Below the pieces are notes generated by a model, which worked only from the letters and a program-made list of their open reading frames with translations, made no database searches and was not told the origin of the DNA. Below, one piece after another: positions 35,027 to 42,085 of a stretch of 42,085 bases of DNA. A program made the position numbers and the translations under genes. Source of the DNA: Verrucomicrobiota bacterium (GTDB lineage Bacteria; Verrucomicrobiota; Verrucomicrobiia; Opitutales; Intestinicryptomonadaceae); contig QALA01000080.1 in the NCBI GenBank assembly GCA_003343565.1, forward strand, positions 1 through 42,085. Direction: 5' to 3'. How positions within the stretch are numbered: the first letter of the stretch is position 1; every line of letters begins with the position of its first letter.

Positions 35027-35788
35027 ATGAAAGATGTGGACGCAAGGGCTATGTTTGAAACCGCCTCCCGCGTGGCGAAGCTCGCCGGCGAGCGGCTCTG
35101 CGGCATACGCGAGCGCAGGGTAAATTCCGACTTGGGCAACGACGTGAAGCTTCAGGAGGACGTGGAGAGCGAACTTTTTATCCGCAATCTCCTCGCCCCC
35201 ACAGGCATTCCCGTAATAGGCGAGGAGCGCGGGGGCGACATCGATTTGGTTTTCAACGGCGGGCTTTATTGGATTGTCGACCCAATAGACGGCACATACA
35301 ATTTTCTGCGCGGGATACCGGGCGTCTGCGTGAGCGTCGCCCTCATGCGCGGCCTTGAGCCGGTTGTGGGCGCGATTTACGACTTTACGCGCGGCGAACT
35401 CTTTTCCGGAGCCGGGGGAATCGGACTATTCGTCAACGGGGTTCGCACGGAGCCCGCCTGGGCGCGCGACATTTCCCAAGCCGTGCTGATGACGGGCTTT
35501 CCGAGCGCGACGGACTATTCCGACGCCGCGCTTGCGCGCTTTGTTCTTTCCGCCCAAAAGTTCAAGAAGGTAAGAATGTGCGGAAGCGCATGCGCGGCCA
35601 TTGCGTGGGTCGCCGCGGGCAGGGCTGACGCCTATTCGGAGAGCCGCCTGTATTTGTGGGACGTCGCGGCCGGGCTCTCCCTGATTGAGGGCGCGGGCGG
35701 GGCGTTTGAGCTTACGCCGCTGGGCATAGAGGGCAAGCCCCTTTGCGTGTCGATACAGGCCGCGGCCAAGAGGGAGTATTTTGTTTAG
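35027..35788 (+). CDS. Inositol-monophosphatase family phosphatase (SuhB-like)
   Basis: A 253-residue metal-dependent phosphatase. The family's metal-binding motifs are present: GEERGGD at ~65-71, IVDPIDGTYNF in the middle and WDVAAGLSLIEGAGG near the C-terminus. Substrates in the family include inositol-1-phosphate, fructose-1,6-bisphosphate and PAP, and the sequence alone does not choose among them. The ATG at 35027 is preceded at 9 nt by AAGGA; a TTG at 35018 is in frame but sits on the ribosome-binding site. It precedes nadC by 78 bp on the same strand. Confidence 0.88.
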   Translation: MKDVDARAMFETASRVAKLAGERLCGIRERRVNSDLGNDVKLQEDVESELFIRNLLAPTGIPVIGEERGGDIDLVFNGGLYWIVDPIDGTYNFLRGIPGVCVSVALMRGLEPVVGAIYDFTRGELFSGAGGIGLFVNGVRTEPAWARDISQAVLMTGFPSATDYSDAALARFVLSAQKFKKVRMCGSACAAIAWVAAGRADAYSESRLYLWDVAAGLSLIEGAGGAFELTPLGIEGKPLCVSIQAAAKREYFV

Positions 35789-35866
35789 GATTTTTTTACT
35801 ATAAATTTGCCGCCCGCGCACGCGCTTGCGGCGCGCGCGAAAGGGGCGGGGGGACGAAGGTTTTTC

Positions 35867-36802
35867 ATGAAGAGCAATAGGTACGTTTCGCAGTTGGTCA
35901 GGAGAATCGCATGGGGCGATTTGGACGAAGGGTACGTCAGAAGCATAATAGAGCTGGCGCGCGAAGAGGACGTCTGCGGCATGGGTTTGGCGGCCAGGCC
36001 GGAAAGGGGGACGGACATCACCACGATGACTCTTGCGCCGGGCACGCGCGCTTCGGCAAACCTTGTTGCGCGCAGGGAGATGGTCGTCTGCGGAATGGGG
36101 CTTGTGCCGCTCGTGCTCGACGTCTATTCGTCGCATGCCTCCGACGAGCCGTGCCGTTTTGAGGCGGCCGTTTCCGACGGAGAGCGGGTCGGGCGCGGCG
36201 CGGTTCTCGGAAGAATCGAGGGGGGCGGCAGGGTGATGTTGCAGGCCGAGCGCGTGATGCTAAACTTTATCCAGCGGTTGTCCGGCGTGGCGACGGAGAC
36301 GGCGAAGTATGTCGCCGCTTTGGGAGCCTCCAAGACCATGCTTTTGGACACGCGCAAAACCACTCCGTGCTTTCGCGCGCTTGAGAAGTACGCATTCGCG
36401 TGCGGCGGCGGATACAACCACCGCATGGGCCTTTTCGACAGGGTGATGCTCAAAGACAACCATTTGGCATGTTCGGGCGCTTCGAGCGGCTCGGCTTTGA
36501 CCGGCGCGGTCGTTGCGGCGCGCGAGGCAAATCCGGGCATTCCGGTCGAGGTCGAAGTAGACAGCCTCGCGCAAATACCTCCCGCGCTCGATGCCGAGCC
36601 CGACGTGATAATGCTCGACAACTTCTCCCTGTCCGACCTTGAGCGGGCCTTGAAAATTATCGGCGACGCCGCATGGACGGAGGCCTCCGGCGGCGTGAAT
36701 CTGGATACGCTTGCCGACATAGGCAGAATCGGTCCCGATTTCGTTTCGAGCGGCGCGCCCATTCATTCGAGCTCGTGGATTGACATTGGATTGGACGATT
36801 AG
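35867..36802 (+). CDS. nadC: Nicotinate-nucleotide pyrophosphorylase (carboxylating)
   Basis: A 311-residue enzyme that converts quinolinate and PRPP into nicotinate mononucleotide, CO2 and pyrophosphate in de novo NAD synthesis. Diagnostic motifs are LDTRKTTP, GGGYNHRMGL, MLKDNHL, VEVEVDSL and IMLDNFS. The start at 35867 (ATGAAGAGC) is supported by the upstream GGGGGGACGAAGG. The cognate nadA lies 1 kb away on the opposite strand, converging on this gene. No nadB is in the window. Confidence 0.95.
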   Translation: MKSNRYVSQLVRRIAWGDLDEGYVRSIIELAREEDVCGMGLAARPERGTDITTMTLAPGTRASANLVARREMVVCGMGLVPLVLDVYSSHASDEPCRFEAAVSDGERVGRGAVLGRIEGGGRVMLQAERVMLNFIQRLSGVATETAKYVAALGASKTMLLDTRKTTPCFRALEKYAFACGGGYNHRMGLFDRVMLKDNHLACSGASSGSALTGAVVAAREANPGIPVEVEVDSLAQIPPALDAEPDVIMLDNFSLSDLERALKIIGDAAWTEASGGVNLDTLADIGRIGPDFVSSGAPIHSSSWIDIGLDD

Positions 36803-36985
36803 CGCCGCGCGCAAACGTCGCCGCCAATCGCTTCGCCTTCGGCGGCGCGGCGGTTTGCAACTGTATCGCGCACGTCGGTAGCGTGCGGGCCGGATTTTGA
36901 AAGCGGAATCTGTCCGCGGGATTGCGGGGGACTTGAAATTCCCTCCCGTTTTTTGTTTTCGCCGCGGGCGGCAATGCGGTGGCGT

Positions 36986-37261
36986 TTGAAAGATGGGATT
37001 GGAAACGGGAAATTGCGGGAAATAATGGGGAATTGCGGGAATTTAAAGACTTTGGGGCGGAGTCGTCGGGCGGATTTGAGTTTGGAAACTTTTTGCGCCG
37101 GCACCCCCAAAATGAAGTAAGATTTGGAAAGTTTTTGTCTTACTCCAAGTTTACATAAGTTGAATTCCCTTTACAACCTCCCTGAACCGCCCTTACAACA
37201 CCCTTCCCAAGAACCTTTTTTCAAATTCTACTTCATTTTTCCAAAATCAAACTTCACGATA
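36986..37261. repeat. ~280-bp interspersed intergenic repeat, copy 2
   Basis: Same orientation as copies 1 and 3. The complementary arms are 37111-37130 and 37213-37235. On the minus strand the frame that is open in copy 1 meets an early TAG here. It lies in the nadC-nadA convergent region. Apart from this copy and the hairpin at 37609-37653, I see nothing supported between 36803 and 37800, except CTTGC-rich degenerate repetition at ~37722-37800. Confidence 0.85.
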
Positions 37262-37608
37262 CAGCGGTTTGCGCACCTTGTTCCGAATTGCGTTTTGAGC
37301 GGCGCGGCGGTTTGTCCGCAGGCATTGGTTTTAGCGGAGAGGAGGGAAAAAAGGAACTGCGCGGAAAGCCTTTCCAGTTAAAGCGTGTCCGGTTTCAAAC
37401 CTTCGGGCAGTTTTTTGCGCGCATGTAAATATCCCGCTCTCCGTCCGCGCTCCCGTTGCGCGGCTCCGAATGCGGGAAAATCGAATGGGTAAAAATTGCG
37501 GCCGCGTTTGGGGGCAGTTTCGATTTTTTTTGCCCGCTTTGCCTTTTCGCGCTGCGGGCTTTTTTTGCGCGCGTTTCGGCGGGAATTTTTTGCCGCGCCC
37601 GAATTTTA

Positions 37609-37653
37609 CCCGCGGCGGTTTTTAGGCGAATGCGTTAAAAAAACCGCCGCGGG
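37609..37653. other. Perfect 15-bp-stem hairpin between convergent nadC and nadA
   Basis: CCCGCGGCGGTTTTT (37609-37623) and AAAAACCGCCGCGGG (37639-37653) are exact reverse complements around a 15-nt loop. The T run lies inside the stem rather than after it, so it is not a textbook Rho-independent terminator. Its position between converging genes still suggests bidirectional transcription termination. Confidence 0.6.
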
Positions 37654-37800
37654 AAATTTCCAAACCGGTTATAATGATTCGAGATTTGCGGGCAGGCGGA
37701 TTGCGGCCTATTTCGCGTGTCGGCTTGCATCTTGCATACTTGCGCCTTGCGTGTTTGCAAGAGCGCGGGCTTGTGCGCTTGCGAAAATGCGGCTTGCGCC

Positions 37801-38763
37801 TTACTTCGACATCTCAAGCATTCTCTCAATCGGCCTGAGCGCCTTCTGAATGGTATCGGCGTCGAGCTCTATTTGCGGAGAGAGCTTTTCGAGGCAGTCC
37901 AAAAGTTTTTCCGGAGTGTTTAGGAGCATGTTGACGCAGTGCTGGCACGGCTTGCCGGCAGCGGGGGCGGCGATGAAAGTCTTTTCGGGAATTTCGCGCC
38001 GAAGGCGGTGCACCATCTCGACGACCGTTGCGACGATGAATGTGTCGGCGGGATTCTCGCGGCAGAAGGCAATCATTTTCTCAGTGCTGCACACGCAGTC
38101 GGAAACATCGCGCACGGGCTTTGGACATTCCGGGTGGCTGACCAGCGGGGCGCCGGGATTGGCCTGCTTGAACTTTAAAAGCTCCGCCGCGTCGTATTGT
38201 ATGTGCGACTGGCAGTAGCCGTCCCACAAAATCATCTTGCGTCCGAGCTTTTCCTCTATCCAGGAGCCCAAGTGGCGGTCGGGGCAAAAGATTATCCGGC
38301 GGTCCTCCGGAATTTGGCTGACGATGTCGAGGGCGTTGCCGCTCGTGCAGATTATGTCGCTTAGCGTCTTTACGGCGGCGGAACAGTTGATGTATGAAAT
38401 TACCAGCGCGTCGGGGTGTTGCCGCTTCAATAGTCCGAGCTCTATGGGATCGCACAGCTCCTCCAGCGAGCAGCCTGCGCGGGCGTCCGGGAGGACGACA
38501 GTCTTTTGCGGATTGAGAATCTTTGCGGTTTCGGCCATGAAATCCACCCCGGCGAAGGCGATGACGTCCGCGTCGGTATCCCTTGCCGCGCGGGAAAGCC
38601 CCAGCGAGTCCCCGACAAAATCCGCCACTTCCTGAATCTCTCGGCAGACGTAGTTGTGCGCTAGAATTACGGCGTTGCGCCTCTGCTTCAATTCGAGAAT
38701 TTTTTTCTGCGTTTGGCTCGGCGCGCGCCGCGGTTCGTCTTTGAGTGGCGGAAATATTTGCAT
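37801..38763 (-). CDS. nadA: Quinolinate synthase
   Basis: A 320-residue 4Fe-4S enzyme that condenses iminoaspartate with dihydroxyacetone phosphate to quinolinate. Cluster cysteines are visible in YINCSAAVK, SHPECPKPV and GKPCQHCVNM. VILAHNYV, VDFMAETAKIL and LPDARAGCSL are further signatures. The start at 38763 is chosen because homology begins shortly after; the frame stays open 140 codons upstream through non-homologous sequence. A good promoter candidate lies just upstream. It converges with nadC. Confidence 0.95.
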   Translation of the reverse strand: MQIFPPLKDEPRRAPSQTQKKILELKQRRNAVILAHNYVCREIQEVADFVGDSLGLSRAARDTDADVIAFAGVDFMAETAKILNPQKTVVLPDARAGCSLEELCDPIELGLLKRQHPDALVISYINCSAAVKTLSDIICTSGNALDIVSQIPEDRRIIFCPDRHLGSWIEEKLGRKMILWDGYCQSHIQYDAAELLKFKQANPGAPLVSHPECPKPVRDVSDCVCSTEKMIAFCRENPADTFIVATVVEMVHRLRREIPEKTFIAAPAAGKPCQHCVNMLLNTPEKLLDCLEKLSPQIELDADTIQKALRPIERMLEMSK

Positions 38764-38785
38764 GGCTCGATTCTTATTTAGAAAA

Positions 38786-38813
38786 ATTTTCTTTTTCGGA
38801 AAAATTTTGTCAA
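38786..38813 (-). promoter_or_regulatory. Probable nadA promoter
   Basis: On the minus strand, a perfect TTGACA (38813-38808) is followed after 16 bp by GAAAAT (38791-38786), four of six matches to the -10 consensus. The sequence around it is AT-rich against a GC-rich background. It would give a short leader of about 15-20 nt before the nadA ATG. Confidence 0.45.
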
Positions 38814-39077
38814 GCAAAGGCGGTTGTCGGGATTGCGCGCACCCGCCGTCCCGCCGCGCGCCGCGCGCCGGGGGGGTGGCGGTCGCCATTTTGACGGCCG
38901 CCATGTTTGCGGACGGCCTTTGCCGGCCTGCGGGCATTGGCGTCGGGCTTTGCGGCGTTAATTTAAAGCGCGCGCTTTGCGCGATTTGTCCGCCGATTGC
39001 CGCAGAGGTTGCCTTGATTAATTTTGGTCTGCTTGAACGCGTCCGCATGCGCCTTCTTCGAGCTGCGGATTTTTTAT

Positions 39078-39139
39078 GCGCGCCGCAGAAATTGGCGTTG
39101 AACGCCAAAGATTTTGTTTCGCGCCCACGCGGCGCGCCG
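39078..39139 (-). repeat. ~63-bp palindrome-ended repeat, copy 2 (inverted)
   Basis: The reverse complement matches 26362-26424 closely, with the shared core AAAATCTTTG and CAACGCCAAT and GC-palindromic ends. It lies ~140 bp before copy 3 of the 280-bp repeat, whereas copy 1 of this element directly abuts copy 1 of that repeat. Confidence 0.72.
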
Positions 39140-39280
39140 TTGCGGTCGGGGGCGTTTGAAGTTAAGGCGCGCGGCGCGTGCACCGTTCAAATGCGGCGCC
39201 GCGGCTTCCAAAAGTTGACGGGTCTTTTTTGGGCGGGCAAAAATTTGAACGGCGGCTTTTTTTAATTTTTTCTAATGATG

Positions 39281-39561
39281 TTTGAAAGATTAGATTGGGA
39301 ACGGGAAGTACCGAGAAATAATGGGAAATTACGGGAATTTAAAGGCTTTGAGGCGGACTTGTCGGCCGAATTTGAGTTTGGAAACTTTTGCGCCGGCAGC
39401 CCCCCAAATGAAGTAAGATTTGGAAAGGTTTTCGCTCTATTCCAAGTTTAACATAAACTGCACTTCCTTTATACCTCTGCCCTGAACCGTCCTTGAACCT
39501 TCCTCCCAAGAACCTTTTTCCAAATCCTACTTCATTTTTCCAAAATCAAACTTCACGATAC
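39281..39561. repeat. ~280-bp interspersed intergenic repeat, copy 3
   Basis: The third copy, in the same orientation, with complementary arms at 39407-39430 and 39511-39536. The right arm differs from perfect pairing by one substitution and a short insertion. The minus-strand frame open in copy 1 is interrupted by TAG here as well. Confidence 0.85.
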
Positions 39562-40340
39562 ACCGCAGCTTCCGCGCTTTGGCGATTTTCTCGCAATTCC
39601 TCAAACCTTTTTGTTAAGTTAAACCATTGCGGCTTCTGTTGCGAAATGGCGGCGACTGTTGCGCAGTTGCTTTGTTTTTTAATAGCGCGGCGCGGAATCA
39701 GAATGCGCGGTCGTCCGCCATGCGGGCGAACGGCCGTTGCAAATAGACGGTGGGATTTTGAGGCGCATTTGCGCCCGCAAAGCTCGAAAATTTTATGCGC
39801 TTTGTGTATGAAAGCGCATTTTGTCCGCCTTGCACCTTGCGCGCGCGAAATGTTTATACAAATTGCGCTTTGCCCGCCGAACGGGAGCGGCATATGCCGA
39901 AGAGAAATTGAGGCGCGGCAACCTTTAGCGGACATTCGCGCGTCCGATGCGACGCGCGCCTGAGTTCTCCTACTGCGGCATTCAAATTATGCCGTGTCGC
40001 CGCGTCGGCAATTCGTATTGCCAATATCGCGGCGCCGGGACAACCCCCATTGCCAAGTCGCATTTTTACCCGACGATTTTTATTCGCACAGATTGGCGCG
40101 GAGTGTGCCGCATTTAGGGCGGTTTTTTTATCTCCCGCGTTCGGATTGTATAAGCCGAAAGGTATGGCGTCGTCGTCGGGGGAGGTCTTAAAGTGTTCCG
40201 ACTTTTTGCGGCAAACCCTCCGCAAATGGACAACAACAAACTGCGGACATGCGGCGCGCCGAATTGCGATTTATAATTTTGCAATCTTCAACCATCGCGC
40301 GGCTGCCGGAAGTCATAACTTGGCGCGGGAATTTATTGCG
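39562..40340. other. Intergenic region without a supported gene
   Basis: About 780 bp between the third repeat copy and the metG 3' end. Open frames on both strands overlap one another, and none shows a recognisable domain or start signal. No repeat shared with the rest of the window was found in it. Confidence 0.5.
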
Positions 40341-40361
40341 GCCGCCGGAAGCAGCGGCGGC
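40341..40361 (-). terminator. Possible terminator hairpin after metG
   Basis: On the minus strand a perfect 7-bp GC stem (GCCGCCG and CGGCGGC) with a 7-nt loop lies about 20 bp past the metG stop. There is no T run after it, so it could act only with help, or merely protect the 3' end. Confidence 0.35.
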
Positions 40362-40379
40362 GGGCGAGGCGATTCAGCG

Positions 40380-41912
40380 TCATTCCGTCGCGGGGCGGGG
40401 AAAGAGAATTTCCTGCGGGGCGGGCTTTGCGCCGGATAGGGCGTCGGACCATTCAAGATTTCCGGCGTAGAGTTCTGCGGGTGTCGTCCCCATCAGGCGC
40501 AGAATTTTGGCTGAAATCTCCGGCATAATCGGCGAGAGCAGAACCGACGACAAGCGGAGCGCCTCGGCCATGTTCGCGAGGGTCGTTTCGAGCGCGCGCC
40601 TGTCGCTTTCTTCGGAGCTCTTGGCGAGCTTCCACGGGGCGCGCTGTTCGGCGTATCTGTTCGTGGCGCGAATGAAATTGAAGGTCTTTTCCAGCCCCAA
40701 GTGAAACTGCATGCCGTCGTAGTGGGCGATTACTGCGGGAACGGTCTCGGCTGCGAGGCCTTTGAGGGAGCGTTCAAACTCGCCGTCCTCGCCCGCCGCC
40801 GGAAGCGTGCCGGCGCAATAGCGGTGGGTCATATTCAAAAGGCGGCTCAGCAGATTGCCGAGGTCGTTGCCGAGGTCCGAAGTGTATCTGGTGACGAACA
40901 GATCGACTGAGAAGTCGGAATCCTGCCCGACGTTCATTTCGCGCATGAGGAAATAGCGGAATGCGTCCGCACCAAAGCGGTCCACGAGGTCCAGCGGATT
41001 GACTATGTTGCCCAAACTCTTGGACATCTTCTGCCCCGACGACATCCACCAGCCGTGGACGAGCAGGCTCTTTGGAAGCTCTATGTCCGCCGCCTTGAGC
41101 ATCGCCGGCCAATACACGGCGTGCGGCGGAACGAGAATGTCCTTGCCGATTACGTGGAAATCCGCCGGCCAGTTGTTCTTAAACTCCGGCGTTCCGTATC
41201 CGACGGCGGATATGTAGTTCACGAGGGCGTCGAACCAGACGTAAGTCACGTAGTCAGAGTCGAACGGCAGTTCTATGCCCCACGAGAGGCGCTCTTTGGG
41301 GCGCGATATGCACAGGTCGTTCAGGGGCTCCTTCAGAAATTCGGCGACCTGCTTGGCGCGGAAGCGCGGATAGATGAAATCGGGGTGCGAGGCGATGTAA
41401 TCGACCAGCCAGGGCTGGTACGACTTCAGCTTGAAAAAATAGTTGCTTTCGGTTATCTCGGTCACTTCGCCGAATATGTCGGGCCACTTGCCGTCGACTT
41501 TGTCTTTCTCCTGAAGAAATTGCTCCTGGCGCGCGGAGTAGAAGCCCCTGTATTCGGCCTTGTATATTTCGCCCTTGTCGAACAGCTTTTGGAGTATCTG
41601 TTTGACGACCTCGACATGGCGCGGCTGGGAAGTCCGGATATAGTCGTCGTTGGAAATGTTGAGCATGCGGCACAGGGCCTGGAATTTTTCCGCCTGCTCG
41701 TCGCAGAAGGCAATCGGTTCGACGTTCGCCTTTTTTGCGCTTTGCTGCACTTTTTGACCGTGTTCGTCCAGCCCCGTCAAGAAGTGGGCGCGCACGCCCG
41801 AAAGCCGCTTGTGGCGCACTATTACGTCGCTGAGCACTTTTTCGTATGCGTGTCCCAAATGCGGGGCGCCGTTTGCGTAGTCAATGGCGGTTGTCAGGTA
41901 AAAATTCTTCAT
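40380..41912 (-). CDS. metG: Methionyl-tRNA synthetase
   Basis: A 510-residue class I aminoacyl-tRNA synthetase that charges tRNA-Met. The HIGH-type motif is APHLGHAYEK near residue 17 and the second signature is SSGQKMSKSLGN. The connective peptide (GFYSARQEQFLQEKDKV) has no cysteine knuckle, so this is the zinc-free, shorter MetG form; the C-terminal tRNA-binding domain of longer forms is also absent. The start at 41912 gives MKNFYLTTAIDYANG, a typical opening. The last 170 bp of the window upstream of it (41913-42085) hold no gene that I can see. Confidence 0.96.
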   Translation of the reverse strand: MKNFYLTTAIDYANGAPHLGHAYEKVLSDVIVRHKRLSGVRAHFLTGLDEHGQKVQQSAKKANVEPIAFCDEQAEKFQALCRMLNISNDDYIRTSQPRHVEVVKQILQKLFDKGEIYKAEYRGFYSARQEQFLQEKDKVDGKWPDIFGEVTEITESNYFFKLKSYQPWLVDYIASHPDFIYPRFRAKQVAEFLKEPLNDLCISRPKERLSWGIELPFDSDYVTYVWFDALVNYISAVGYGTPEFKNNWPADFHVIGKDILVPPHAVYWPAMLKAADIELPKSLLVHGWWMSSGQKMSKSLGNIVNPLDLVDRFGADAFRYFLMREMNVGQDSDFSVDLFVTRYTSDLGNDLGNLLSRLLNMTHRYCAGTLPAAGEDGEFERSLKGLAAETVPAVIAHYDGMQFHLGLEKTFNFIRATNRYAEQRAPWKLAKSSEESDRRALETTLANMAEALRLSSVLLSPIMPEISAKILRLMGTTPAELYAGNLEWSDALSGAKPAPQEILFPRPATE

Positions 41913-42085
41913 ACTGCGCAGAATGTAAGGCAGACGCTCCTTTTTAAAAGCTTTTTTTCGCGCATATTGCATTGCGGAAAGTGCCGTTAAGCGATTTAAA
42001 GGCTCCGCCGGGTGCGAAAGATTCGGAAAGAAACGCTTACAACATGCAACATGGGAACCAATCTCCGCGGCGCGCCCGCGCGTTG

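Noticed and set aside
39854..40225. 123-codon minus-strand frame
   Set aside because: No domain, no ribosome-binding site, and it is overlapped by several frames on the opposite strand.

Overview
The window is about 42 kb of bacterial chromosome with GC-rich coding sequence, few strong Shine-Dalgarno sites and unusually long, repeat-laden intergenic stretches. Gene content (NADH dehydrogenase operon, TrpB2-type tryptophan synthase beta chain, NadA/NadC, a zinc-ligand-free MetG, secreted clan GH-A glycosidases, Sel1 repeats) fits the Verrucomicrobiota/PVC group, perhaps Opitutae. That assignment is an inference from gene style, because the window holds no rRNA or other decisive marker.

Layout. 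1-2800: tRNA-Cys, then a membrane-anchored HAD phosphatase gene flanked by two diverged copies of a ~560-bp direct duplication. 2800-7600 (minus strand): a secreted beta-helix protein and two tandem paralogous glycosidases, with a clear Rho-independent terminator between the two units. 8483-10291: a proline-rich single-pass membrane protein. 10373-23860: a near-complete complex I operon in the order nuoB-C-D-E-F-G-H-I-J-K-L-M-N, lacking nuoA, followed by a small lipoprotein gene and trpB2. 26654-28120: a secreted Sel1-repeat protein. 28765-30426: coaD divergent from pgsA-pgpA (phosphatidylglycerol synthesis), followed by two decayed inverted fragments of the pgpA 3' end. 31269: tRNA-Lys. 31768-34925 (minus): an unrecognised PD-(D/E)XK-like protein, prmC and prfA. 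35027-38763: an inositol-monophosphatase-family gene and nadC (plus strand), converging on nadA. 40380-41912 (minus): metG.

Functional links. nuoB-N would form the NADH-oxidising, quinone-reducing proton pump once a NuoA is supplied from elsewhere. PrmC methylates the GGQ glutamine of the neighbouring RF1. NadA and NadC perform consecutive steps to nicotinate mononucleotide. PgsA and PgpA perform consecutive steps to phosphatidylglycerol.

The least explained material is non-coding. A ~280-bp interspersed repeat occurs three times (26081, 36986, 39281), with complementary ~24-nt arms able to form a long stem. A ~63-bp repeat with palindromic ends occurs twice in opposite orientations. There are also the HAD-flanking duplication, decayed pgpA fragments, and a perfect 15-bp-stem hairpin between nadC and nadA. 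I found no CRISPR array, prophage, insertion sequence with a transposase, or recognisable multi-gene defence system.
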